From positions 1 to 14,287 of the forward strand of contig SLCJ01000295.1 of NCBI GenBank assembly GCA_007125835.1: a stretch of 14,287 bases of DNA. The letters run 5' to 3'. The position numbers were made by a program, and so were the translations under genes. This document shows, piece after piece, positions 1 through 6,544 of the stretch. Below the pieces are notes generated by a model, which saw nothing but the letters and a program-made list of their open reading frames with translations, was not told where the DNA came from and ran no database searches. The stretch comes from Verrucomicrobiales bacterium. GTDB lineage: Bacteria; Verrucomicrobiota; Verrucomicrobiia; Verrucomicrobiales; SLCJ01. The first letter of the stretch is position 1; every line of letters starts with the position of its first letter.

Positions 1-282
1 GGCATCCCGGTGGTGCCGGGGCAGCAGGTGCCGAGAGGGCGGCTGTTGGGCAGGCTTGGGCATGCGCAGGGTTCGACTTTCGCGCACCTGCACTTCGAGG
101 TGCGGGAGGGTCTTTTTGTGGAGCCGGGCCCGGGTTACACAAGCCCCGATGCGGCCCCGCTCAACCGGGTCGATCCCGACGAGTTTCTCCGCGAGCGCAG
201 CGCGGGAGGTGGCCGGGCGGCGGCTTCGCGTGTCGCCAGCCTCGTCCGAGGGCTTCGTGTGAGCGGCGAAAACGGGCCGTGA
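1..282 (+). CDS. M23 family (LytM-type) metallopeptidase, C-terminal end (partial)
   Basis: The reading frame is open from the first base of the window and ends at TGA 280-282, so only the last 93 residues are seen. The visible part holds the family hallmark HLHFEVR (about residues 29-35). The final His of the HxH motif is a zinc ligand in LytM/M23 endopeptidases, which cut peptide cross-links in peptidoglycan. Upstream of it, the segment PGQQVPRGRLLGRLGHAQGST matches the usual M23 run 'V..GQ.V..G..IG..G.TG.STGPHLHFE', with GHAQGSTFAHLHFE standing in for the last part. After the motif come a proline/glycine-rich stretch and an arginine-rich tail that look unstructured. The N-terminal part, including any signal peptide and the first zinc ligands, is outside the window. 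The family call is firm; whether the full protein is an active enzyme or a degenerate activator cannot be judged. Confidence 0.88.
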   Translation, partial: GIPVVPGQQVPRGRLLGRLGHAQGSTFAHLHFEVREGLFVEPGPGYTSPDAAPLNRVDPDEFLRERSAGGGRAAASRVASLVRGLRVSGENGP

Positions 283-316
283 AAAGCAAAGAGGGGAGGT
301 CCGCCGCGGCGGCGGA
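281..316 (-). terminator. Putative terminator of the SRP RNA gene
   Basis: A perfect 7-bp inverted repeat (TCCGCCG, loop CGG, CGGCGGA) lies at 300-316. On the minus strand it is followed by a pyrimidine-rich stretch containing TTT and TTTT at 283-297. It sits just past the 3' end of the SRP RNA, where an intrinsic terminator is expected. The T-tract is interrupted and the loop is short, so this is tentative. The hairpin could also help end + strand transcription from the M23 gene. Confidence 0.4.
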
Positions 317-324
317 TTGGGCAG

Positions 325-421
325 GACTGTCAGGAGACTGCGGCAACGCCGGACACACTACCGTTGCTGCATTCCTGCCCTGGCGGGGTTCGCGCGCAGA
401 CGTTCCGCAGCCCCTGACAGC
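325..421 (-). ncRNA. ffs: Small signal recognition particle RNA (4.5S-like SRP RNA)
   Basis: On the minus strand this stretch carries the universally conserved SRP domain IV core. The sequence GAACCCCGCCAGGGCAGG is followed by AATGCAGCAACGGTAG, read from about 394 down to 361. It folds as a 3-bp stem GCA/TGC capped by the GNRA tetraloop GGAA (372-375 on +). The stem is flanked by the symmetric internal loop CAGG/AGCA and then the asymmetric-loop side CAACGG, which is the Ffh-binding site known from bacterial SRP RNAs. The two ends pair: CTGTCAGG at 413-420 (minus sense) with CCTGACAG at 327-334, continued by CTGCGG/CCGCAG. This gives a closed rod of about 95-100 nt, the usual length of the small bacterial form without an Alu domain. 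The RNA binds Ffh and targets membrane and secreted proteins to FtsY/SecYEG. Ends are set by the terminal helix and could differ by a few bases. Confidence 0.9.
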
Positions 422-439
422 GGCAAAAGATCGCACCGA

Positions 440-500
440 TTCGTTTTTTTTCCCCCGGAAAGTCGAAATTTTGGAAAAAAAGTCGGGAAATGCGAAAAAT
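440..500. promoter_or_regulatory. A/T-tract region upstream of the SRP RNA gene (possible UP-like element)
   Basis: In an otherwise GC-rich window this segment carries a run of eight T (444-451), a run of about seven A (475-481), and AAATTTT and GAAAAATTCG blocks. It lies upstream of the minus-strand SRP RNA. Phased A/T tracts often act there as UP elements for strongly expressed stable RNAs. I could not identify a convincing -35/-10 pair for that RNA, so the role is inferred from position and composition only. The rest of the 283-615 gap shows no credible protein gene. Confidence 0.3.
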
Positions 501-504
501 TCGA

Positions 505-533
505 TTGTCATCAGGCCTTGGGCAGACTAAACC
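505..533 (+). promoter_or_regulatory. Candidate sigma-70-type promoter for the coiled-coil gene pair
   Basis: TTGTCA (505-510) matches the -35 consensus at five of six positions. It is followed after exactly 17 bases by TAAACC (528-533), a weak -10 with T, A and one further A in place. A second possible -10, CATAAAAT, lies at about 545-552. Either would start a transcript 60-80 bases upstream of the ATG at 616. The call rests on motif matching only. Confidence 0.3.
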
Positions 534-615
534 GTATGCAGGATCATAAAATCTGCCCTTGCCAGCACATTGCACAGGGCTTATCCATTCCCCGCGAGAC
601 AATTCCTCAACGCCC

Positions 616-1500
616 ATGAAAGTTTCGGACATCATCACTTTAGTCGCCGCCTTGGTCGGTGTAGCCGCGATTTGGTTTTCGTATCAGGCATGGGAGGCCT
701 ACGCAGGTCAGCCCTTTGCCAGCGAGCAGGACCGGGCTCGCGGAGTCGCCGAATACCGGGGCCCGTCTACCCAGACACGCAGCCCGCTCATTCCGACCCG
801 CATCAGCCGCACCAACCAGCTTCAGGTCGAGACCGAAACGCGCACGCAAATCGAAAGCGAGATCGCCGGCTTAGTCAGCCAAGTTGATGAATTGGATGCC
901 TCGAATCAAGTTCTGGCAGAGGAAATACTTGCTGCCACCACCCGCCGCCAGACTTTGGAAGATACTCAGCGCGACAAGCGGGCCGAACTCAACCGCAATC
1001 AGGAGCGGGTTCGTGAATTGAGTGAGGCACTGGTGGCCACGGGAGAACCGCAGGAGTTGCGGGGCCGCGTGCAAGACAATGTCACCCGCTTGCGCCAGGC
1101 GGATGAGGATCTGGTCACTCAGCGCAATCTTCTCGAAGAAACCATCCGCCGCCGCGACAATCAGGAAGAAAGCTTGGAGTCGCTGCGGCAGACGGCGCGC
1201 ATGCAGGCCTCCGGTCAAATGGATCCCTCATTCTCTTCTACGATCCGCGAGGTGTATGGCCGCTGGGGATTTGTGACAATTGGTGCGGGGGCCAACCAGG
1301 GAGTGAATGCACGCACGGCACTTGAAGTGGTGCGCGGTGGCGAGGTGGTCGCAGCTCTTCGGGTCTCGACGGTCGAGCCGACCAGTGCGGTGGCAGCGAT
1401 CGAGCCGGGCTCCCTTCAGGAGGGCGTTACTTTGCGTCCCGGCGACCAGGTCCGGGTTTCCCCCGAGTCGGTGCCATCGCCTGAGCAAGCCGCCAACTGA
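616..1500 (+). CDS. Membrane-anchored coiled-coil protein, paralogue 1 (unknown function)
   Basis: I do not recognise a named family. The 294-residue product has one N-terminal transmembrane segment (about residues 5-27), a short linker, and a long heptad-rich region rich in E, Q, R and L (about 65-195) predicted as coiled coil. A compact C-terminal domain (about 208-283) contains YGRWGFVTIGAGANQGV and ends in LRPGDQVRVS. The same domain pattern (WGFV-I-AG---G ... GD-V) closes the next gene, so the two are tandem paralogues. The orientation most consistent with a non-cleaved anchor puts the coiled coil and C-terminal domain in the periplasm. I chose ATG 616 rather than the in-frame ATG 559. 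The hydrophobic segment then begins at once, and the extra 19 residues (MPAHCTGLIHSPRDN...) look like translated leader. No Shine-Dalgarno sequence is visible. A structural or tethering role in the envelope is an inference. Confidence 0.85.
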   Translation: MKVSDIITLVAALVGVAAIWFSYQAWEAYAGQPFASEQDRARGVAEYRGPSTQTRSPLIPTRISRTNQLQVETETRTQIESEIAGLVSQVDELDASNQVLAEEILAATTRRQTLEDTQRDKRAELNRNQERVRELSEALVATGEPQELRGRVQDNVTRLRQADEDLVTQRNLLEETIRRRDNQEESLESLRQTARMQASGQMDPSFSSTIREVYGRWGFVTIGAGANQGVNARTALEVVRGGEVVAALRVSTVEPTSAVAAIEPGSLQEGVTLRPGDQVRVSPESVPSPEQAAN

Positions 1501-1544
1501 GAATTTGACTCGAATCTGAATCACCACATTAACCCACTTCCCAC

Positions 1545-2351
1545 ATGGCCAAGACCCTAGTCCTTTTCATCGCGCTTGCCGTCACAGCGGTGGCGGCGTT
1601 CTTCAGTTTCACCAATCTGGGCAACATGAAAGAGGAGCGCGTCCAGATCGCGAGCCTCGAAAGACAGATTGACTCCCAGTTGCAGGCAATCGATTCGGGA
1701 CGCACCCAGCTTGCCGAAACGAGGGAGCGCCTCAATCAGGCTCGTCAGACCAGTGGTGAGCGGATTGCCGACAGGGATTCTCTGACTGGTGCGATCGAGC
1801 GGATTACCCGCGAGATTGCCAGCCTCGACGAGCAGATTGCCGAACAGCAGGAGCAGATTGACAACTATGAGGGTGTGATCGCCGAATTGCAGGAGTTTTT
1901 CCGCGACATGGAGGTCGACAACCTCGAGCAGCTCAACGACATGATCAACGAGCTTGCCCAAGATCGTGTGGCCCGCGAACGCGAGGTAGCCGAGGTGGAA
2001 GCCGCTATCGAGGCTGCGAATTCCGATATTTCCCGTGTGGAAGGGCAAATTGCCACCGCGCGCCGCGGTCTCGCGGACCGTTCCGCCGGGATTCAGGTCA
2101 ACACCCGCGAACCATTGGTTGTTGCTGTGAACAACGACTGGGGATTTGTGATTATCAACGCGGGCACCCGCGAAGGCTTCAGGGCCGAGAGTTCGCTGCT
2201 CGCTAAGCGCGGCGATCGCTTTATCGCCAAGCTCGCAGTGACATCGATTACAGACAACCAGATCGTTGCCGATCTCGTTCCAGGGACGCTTGTCCGCGGT
2301 GCTAGCTTGCAGCCTGGGGACCGTGTGATCCTTGAAGAGCCCAATCCCTGA
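1545..2351 (+). CDS. Membrane-anchored coiled-coil protein, paralogue 2 (unknown function)
   Basis: The 268-residue product begins with a hydrophobic helix (about residues 4-22). This could be a transmembrane anchor or an uncleaved signal sequence. Two coiled-coil blocks follow (about 30-118 and 125-180), full of E, Q, R, I and L heptads such as IASLDEQIAEQQEQIDNYEG. The C-terminal domain (about 188-265) aligns by eye with that of the preceding gene: NNDWGFVIINAGTREGF versus YGRWGFVTIGAGANQGV, and LQPGDRVILEE versus LRPGDQVRVS. The gene starts 44 bases after its paralogue and is probably co-transcribed with it, with the small lipoprotein gene 42 bases further on. No Shine-Dalgarno is visible before the ATG. 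The shared beta-rich end domain could be a ligand- or partner-binding fold, and the coiled coils could form hetero-oligomers. Both ideas are inference. Confidence 0.87.
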   Translation: MAKTLVLFIALAVTAVAAFFSFTNLGNMKEERVQIASLERQIDSQLQAIDSGRTQLAETRERLNQARQTSGERIADRDSLTGAIERITREIASLDEQIAEQQEQIDNYEGVIAELQEFFRDMEVDNLEQLNDMINELAQDRVAREREVAEVEAAIEAANSDISRVEGQIATARRGLADRSAGIQVNTREPLVVAVNNDWGFVIINAGTREGFRAESSLLAKRGDRFIAKLAVTSITDNQIVADLVPGTLVRGASLQPGDRVILEEPNP

Positions 2352-2393
2352 AACCGAAGGACTCTATCGGCCTGGCACCCCCCCTGTTGAAGC

Positions 2394-2594
2394 ATGATCA
2401 AACGGTTGGTCTGTCGTCTCTGCCTTGGGCTGTCCCTGTTTGTGGGGGTAGCTGCTTTCCTGCCGTCCTGCCAGTCGGCGGCGGCCCCGACCCGTAAGGG
2501 ACCGCAGGCCTCGTCGCCCACAATTCCCTGGGACCGCCCCAGCGCACGCCACTCCGGAGGCCCCCTCGGCTCCATGTTGCCGCGCCAGAACTGA
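2394..2594 (+). CDS. Small predicted lipoprotein (66 aa)
   Basis: The 66-residue product has a short basic start (MIKR), a hydrophobic core (residues about 7-24) and then LPSC, a plausible lipobox with the lipidated Cys at residue 26. What remains is a proline- and serine-rich tail of about 40 residues, ending in TIPWDRPSARHSGGPLGSML. The tail is too short for an enzyme fold. The IPW-RP motif reminds me of small lipoproteins seen in Verrucomicrobiota, but I cannot name the family. It sits 42 bases after the coiled-coil gene and 14 bases before trmL, in the same direction, so it is likely part of the same transcript. It is short, so the call depends on the signal/lipobox and on its position rather than on a domain. 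Confidence 0.68.
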   Translation: MIKRLVCRLCLGLSLFVGVAAFLPSCQSAAAPTRKGPQASSPTIPWDRPSARHSGGPLGSMLPRQN

Positions 2595-2608
2595 GCAATG
2601 GGCGGCCC

Positions 2609-3094
2609 ATGAAAGCGCTGGACCCACTGGCGGTTTCGCCTTCGGTAGTCCTCTATCGGCCCGAAATTCCCCACAACACGGGAGCTGTGGGCAGGCTGTG
2701 CCTGGCCACGGGCGCCGCCCTCCACCTGATTGGGCCCTTGGGGTTTTCGCTTGACGACAAGTGGGTTCGGCGGGCTGGCCTCGACTACTGGAACGAAGTG
2801 AATGTGCGCTGCTGGCCCGATTTGGACGCCCTGCGCGCGGGACCTGCGAAAGGGAGGCGGATGTGGTTTTTTTCCACCAAAGCTGATGTGTCGCTCTGGG
2901 AGATCCGCTTCGAACCGGATGATTTTCTGGTGTTTGGTCCGGAATCCCGTGGCCTTCCGGAATCTCTGCTGGAGGACAACCGCCGGTATTGTGTCACCAT
3001 TCCCATGCGGGCACGCGCCACCCGAAGCCTCAATCTGGCCACAAGCGTCGGCCTCGCCCTCTACGAAACCCTGCGCCAGCAACATGGAGAATGA
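2609..3094 (+). CDS. trmL: tRNA (cytidine/uridine-2'-O-)-methyltransferase TrmL
   Basis: This SPOUT-class enzyme methylates the 2'-OH of the wobble nucleotide 34 in tRNA-Leu isoacceptors, using S-adenosylmethionine. The 161-residue length is the normal size for TrmL, which lacks the extra RNA-binding domain of larger SpoU enzymes. All three SpoU motifs are present: PEIPHNTGAVGRL (residues 18-30, with the conserved Asn), FGPESRGLPE (109-118), and IPM followed by RSLNLATSVGLALYE (131-153), the last forming the knotted cofactor pocket. It starts 14 bases after the small lipoprotein gene. The bases ATGGGC-G-GCCCAT at 2598-2610 form an inverted repeat that includes the first bases of the trmL start codon, so a small hairpin could limit initiation. 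The gene converges with the CPBP protease gene across a 51-base gap in which I see no clear terminator. Confidence 0.95.
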   Translation: MKALDPLAVSPSVVLYRPEIPHNTGAVGRLCLATGAALHLIGPLGFSLDDKWVRRAGLDYWNEVNVRCWPDLDALRAGPAKGRRMWFFSTKADVSLWEIRFEPDDFLVFGPESRGLPESLLEDNRRYCVTIPMRARATRSLNLATSVGLALYETLRQQHGE

Positions 3095-3145
3095 ATCGAG
3101 GTCTCCAAGACTTTCGCTTAGCGGGAATTGCCATTCTCCGGCCTT

Positions 3146-3973
3146 TCAGGGAGCGGCGAAAGTGGTCTGGTAGACGACGGTTGTGGCGTTGAACAGGGCG
3201 TGGATGGTGATGGGAATCCACAGGGAGCCGGTCTGCTCATAGGCCCAGGAGAGGATGAGGCCGAGGAGGAAAAGCGGCAGGAAGGCTTCGAGGCTCATGT
3301 GCAGGACGCCAAACACAGCGGCGCTACAAATGGAGGCGAGGAGGGCGTCGCTGTAGCGTTTGATGGCGGCGTGGAGGTAGCCGCGGAAGATCACCTCCTC
3401 GGCGACGGGCTGGATGAGAACGGCGGCGAAGGCGATAGCGAGGCGCAGGGCGAAGTCGTTGGAGTCGCGTAGCAGGGCGACCATTTCCTGTTCGCCAGTG
3501 GTTAGGGCGCGTGATTCGAGGAGCCGGTTCCACCAATCCGCAGATCCGAGGGCGACGACGACGGCAAACACTGTCCACAGCACGCTGTGGAGGAGAATCG
3601 TGCCGGAGCCCATGCGTGCGAGACCGAATGTTTCGGCGATTGAGTGGCGGCGCATGCGGATGGCGGCGCAGATCAGGATGACGATGGCGACGAAAAAGGC
3701 TGTGCCGACCAGCACATCAGCCGGGCCGATGGCGGTGGCGTCGTTTGCCTCGATTTCCCGTGGGCGTATCAGCAGGGCCAGGGTGACAATGAGGGCGAGG
3801 CATGCGGCAAGGTCGCCGAAGTGAAATGGCCCGGTCCAGACATTGCCGTGGCGGTGCCACTGGCTGGCGGGATCCCGGCGGCGGACCCACGCGTGGAGGG
3901 GAAGTCCGATGGCGAGAACGGCCAGGACGAGGAAGAGGATGTCGCGCAGGATGTGTGCGGCTTCGGGGCTCAT
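3146..3973 (-). CDS. CPBP family intramembrane glutamic protease
   Basis: This 275-residue polytopic membrane protein has the three signatures of the CPBP (ABI/CaaX-protease-like) family. They are the motif EEVIFR (residues 192-197; the two Glu and the Arg are the core catalytic signature), FGVLH (221-225) and HALFN (258-262). Several hydrophobic helices precede and surround them (about 10-30, 52-70, 84-106, 126-143, 174-190, 210-222, 230-244). Family members with known roles cleave prenylated or membrane-embedded substrates, or serve in bacteriocin immunity. The substrate here is unknown. It is the last gene of the leftward operon, starting 15 bases after sppA, and sits next to another membrane protease. 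That placement hints at membrane-protein quality control. Confidence 0.92.
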   Translation of the reverse strand: MSPEAAHILRDILFLVLAVLAIGLPLHAWVRRRDPASQWHRHGNVWTGPFHFGDLAACLALIVTLALLIRPREIEANDATAIGPADVLVGTAFFVAIVILICAAIRMRRHSIAETFGLARMGSGTILLHSVLWTVFAVVVALGSADWWNRLLESRALTTGEQEMVALLRDSNDFALRLAIAFAAVLIQPVAEEVIFRGYLHAAIKRYSDALLASICSAAVFGVLHMSLEAFLPLFLLGLILSWAYEQTGSLWIPITIHALFNATTVVYQTTFAAP

Positions 3974-3988
3974 GCCGACTGTGCGGGG

Positions 3989-5056
3989 TCAGGGCAGGTG
4001 AAGGTAGTAGGGAACGCCGGCGGTGAGGTCGGGGATGAGTGCGGGAGTCAGGTTGATTTCGATTTTTGGTGGTTCGCCCTGGGCAAACAGGCCGAGGCTG
4101 CCGAACAGGCCGCGGCGAAGATGGTAACGGGTGACCGAGGCATTGGGCGCTCCCGCCTCCTGGCGGGCCACGTCGTATGCGCTTTCAATAAAGCCTAGGG
4201 AATCGGCCATGCGGGATTCCACGGCGGCGGTTCCCGAGAAGATTCGCCCGTCGGTTTCGGGCATGTTCCGCAGTTCGGACACGGAGAAGGGCCTTGATCC
4301 GGCGACCACTTCGAGGAAGCGGCCGTATGATTCCTCGACCAGGGCTTCGACGTGGGAGACTTCGAGTTCCGTGGACGGCCGGGAGCCGGACAAGAAATCC
4401 TTGAGTGCGCCGCTTTTGAAGACCTGCACTTCGAGGCCGACCTTGTCGAGCAACTCGTGGTAGTTGATGGATTGCATGATGACGCCAATGGAGCCGGTGA
4501 GGGTTTGTGGATGGGTGGCGATGTGGCGTGCCCCGCAGGCGGCGTAGTAGCCGCCGGAGGCGGCGATGGTGTCCAGGTAGGCGATGACGGGCTTACGGGA
4601 ATCGGCTTCGCTGATGATGTGGTGGAGGCGGTCGGAGGCGGTGACTCCTCCGCCGGGGGACTGGATGCGCACGACGAGGGCGACGACATCGTCGTCCTTG
4701 AGGGCGCGATCCACGAGGGCTTTGAATTCATCCACCATGGAGACGCCGCTGCCGACTGACATGATGATACCCTCGAGGTCGATGTGGGCGATGGTGCCGC
4801 CGGAGCCGGGGGCGATCTCGGTGGTCGGGATCTGCGAATCGAGGGCACCGGAGCGTGACGAGGGCGAAGAGCTTAGGGCGACCAACAGCACGAGGGCGAC
4901 GAAGGCAAATCCGCCGAAAAGAAGGACTCCAGGGATGATGAGCCAAAGGCGGGAGCGTCTTTGCCTAGGGGGTGCGGTGGCGTAGGTCGGTGAAGGCGGA
5001 GCCGAGCCAACGGGCAAGGGCGGAGGGGGCGAGGGATTCGGCGGATTCGTTTCCAT
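3989..5056 (-). CDS. sppA: Signal peptide peptidase SppA, short (36 kDa-type) form
   Basis: The product is a serine protease of family S49 that degrades signal peptides left in the membrane. From ATG 5056 it is 355 residues long. It begins with a proline-rich cytoplasmic leader (1-35) and a basic stop RQRRSR, then one transmembrane helix (about 37-61), and the S49 domain (about 86-300). The serine nucleophile lies in TIAASGGYY (Ser167), followed by TLTGSIGVI. The catalytic Lys is in VFKSGALKD (probably Lys214). It has a single S49 copy, like Bacillus SppA and unlike the duplicated E. coli protein. The start codon lies inside the nnr gene, a 92-base overlap. An internal TTG at 5015-5017 would shorten the overlap, but it would remove part of the proline-rich leader, which looks genuine. 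The open frame continues upstream to 5245, but that part is antisense-like filler within nnr. Confidence 0.93.
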   Translation of the reverse strand: METNPPNPSPPPPLPVGSAPPSPTYATAPPRQRRSRLWLIIPGVLLFGGFAFVALVLLVALSSSPSSRSGALDSQIPTTEIAPGSGGTIAHIDLEGIIMSVGSGVSMVDEFKALVDRALKDDDVVALVVRIQSPGGGVTASDRLHHIISEADSRKPVIAYLDTIAASGGYYAACGARHIATHPQTLTGSIGVIMQSINYHELLDKVGLEVQVFKSGALKDFLSGSRPSTELEVSHVEALVEESYGRFLEVVAGSRPFSVSELRNMPETDGRIFSGTAAVESRMADSLGFIESAYDVARQEAGAPNASVTRYHLRRGLFGSLGLFAQGEPPKIEINLTPALIPDLTAGVPYYLHLP

Positions 5057-6506
5057 GGGATTGGGCGTTTTCGGCGGCGCGTCCGTGGAGCCAGGCGGCG
5101 AGGATGGCGGCGTGCCAAGGTTTGTTGGGGAGGCGGGCCACGAGAGCGGTGGTGATGCCGGTAAGAACATCGCCGCTGCCTCCCGTGGCGAGGGCGTTGC
5201 CGCCCGTCGGATTATACGCGAGTGGGTGTCCGTCTGCCACCACAATTGAGAGCGGGCCTTTCAACAGGAGGGTGACTGCCGGGTGGGCGTTGGCGAACCG
5301 CCGCGCGGCTTCGGCGCGGGTGGTGTGCGGCGTGCCGGGACCCCCGGCTTTGGCGGTGTCTCCGCTCGTTCCAGCGAGGCGCGCGAATTCACCGGGGTGT
5401 GGTGTGAGGATGCGGGCGCCGGGAAGTTCAGCGCTTTCGAGGGCGCGTCCGTGAACGCCGGCGGCAGTTTGATTGAGGGCGTCGGCATCGAGGACGAGAG
5501 GGACGGGGGCATGCCGGATCAGCGGGCCGAGGAAAGGCAGCGGCGTATCGCCGAGGCCGGGTCCGATGCCAATGGCGTCGAACTCCGCAGTGTGGGAGTG
5601 ATGGAAATCGTCCATCGGGCGGATGATGATTTCCGGAGGGCAGCGTGGGATGACGAGGGGTAGGGCTTCCTTCGGAGCGAAAAGCGTGATGAGCCCGGCC
5701 CCGGCGTGCAGGGCTCCGCTGGCGGCCAGTGCGGCCGCGCCGGAATAGGCGGATGAGCCGGCGAGCAGGGCAATGCGCCCGGCGGACCCCTTGTGGAGAG
5801 TATGCGGGCGTTGCGGAAGAAAGGGGGCGAGGAAAGTGGAGTCGGCGACGAGGGTGGCGGGTGCCTTCTCATCAGGCCAGGGCAGCGAAGCGAGCCGGAG
5901 GACGGCGAGGCGGCCTACAAAGGGGATGGCCGAATCGGCGACCAAACCGGCTTTCGCCACGGCCATGGTGGCGGTGCTGTCGGCGGTTACGGTGGGCTTG
6001 CCGGGGAGACCGGTGTCCGCGTCGAGTCCGCTCGGAACGTCGACGGCAACGGTATGTGCGCCGTGGCTGCGGCGGAGGGCGTTGATGTGTTCCACGGCAT
6101 GGGTGAGGTCCGTGGAGAGCGGCAGACGCGCGCCGATGCCGACCAATCCGTCGAGCAAGACCCAGGGGCGCGGACTGTCGGCCGGAATGGTTGCGGGATC
6201 GAAGGGAGAGGAGGTCGGGCCGAGGGCGGCGAGGCGGGCGGCGGTGCGCGGGGCGGGCGCGCCGCCGCAGGCAAAGTGGTGGTGCACGCGCCAGCCAGCG
6301 TCGGCAAGGTGGCGGGCGGCGACGAGGGCATCGCCCGCGTTGTGCCCGCGACCGAGGAAGAGGAACAGGGTGCCGGGGCCCGGGTGGCGCGAACGCACCC
6401 AGGAAGCGAGGGCCGCCCCCGCTTCGTCCATGGCGGCATCGGCATCGCCGCCGCTGGCGAAGGCCTGCCGCTCGAATTCGCTCATCTGGGCGGGTGTGGG
6501 AAGCAT
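4965..6506 (-). CDS. nnr: Bifunctional NAD(P)H-hydrate epimerase / ADP-dependent NAD(P)H-hydrate dehydratase
   Basis: This enzyme repairs damaged NADH/NADPH hydrates (NADHX). The N-terminal YjeF_N domain (residues 1-215) epimerises R-NADHX to S-NADHX, and the C-terminal carbohydrate-kinase-like domain (220-505) dehydrates S-NADHX using ADP. Epimerase motifs are GRGHNAGDALVAAR (52-65), LLDGLVGIG (117-125, with catalytic Asp119) and DVPSGLDADTG (156-166). Dehydratase motifs are HKGSAGRIALLAGS (238-251), GPGLGD (315-320), VLDADALN (338-345), TPHPGEF (368-374) and GNALATGGSGDVLTG (436-450, with catalytic Asp446). The 513-residue length is normal for the fused form. The loop GRGHNAGDA departs from the more usual GNNGGDG, but keeps the second Asn and the Asp. 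ATG 6506 fits the family's usual opening, 'LT.AQM...D'. Within an otherwise envelope-directed operon it is the only clear cytosolic metabolic enzyme. Confidence 0.95.
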   Translation of the reverse strand: MLPTPAQMSEFERQAFASGGDADAAMDEAGAALASWVRSRHPGPGTLFLFLGRGHNAGDALVAARHLADAGWRVHHHFACGGAPAPRTAARLAALGPTSSPFDPATIPADSPRPWVLLDGLVGIGARLPLSTDLTHAVEHINALRRSHGAHTVAVDVPSGLDADTGLPGKPTVTADSTATMAVAKAGLVADSAIPFVGRLAVLRLASLPWPDEKAPATLVADSTFLAPFLPQRPHTLHKGSAGRIALLAGSSAYSGAAALAASGALHAGAGLITLFAPKEALPLVIPRCPPEIIIRPMDDFHHSHTAEFDAIGIGPGLGDTPLPFLGPLIRHAPVPLVLDADALNQTAAGVHGRALESAELPGARILTPHPGEFARLAGTSGDTAKAGGPGTPHTTRAEAARRFANAHPAVTLLLKGPLSIVVADGHPLAYNPTGGNALATGGSGDVLTGITTALVARLPNKPWHAAILAAWLHGRAAENAQSHGNESAESLAPSALARWLGSAFTDLRHRTP

Positions 6507-6544
6507 GGTGTCGGGCGCGGGGCGGAGCGCGGTGTGTCCGCCAC

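Noticed and set aside
161..638. Short open frames on both strands in the 283-615 gap
   Set aside because: They overlap the SRP RNA and show no signal peptide, domain or ribosome-binding site.
2093..3085. 330-residue open frame on the minus strand opposite the second coiled-coil gene, the lipoprotein gene and trmL
   Set aside because: It crosses three genes on the other strand, including the certain trmL, and shows no recognisable motif.
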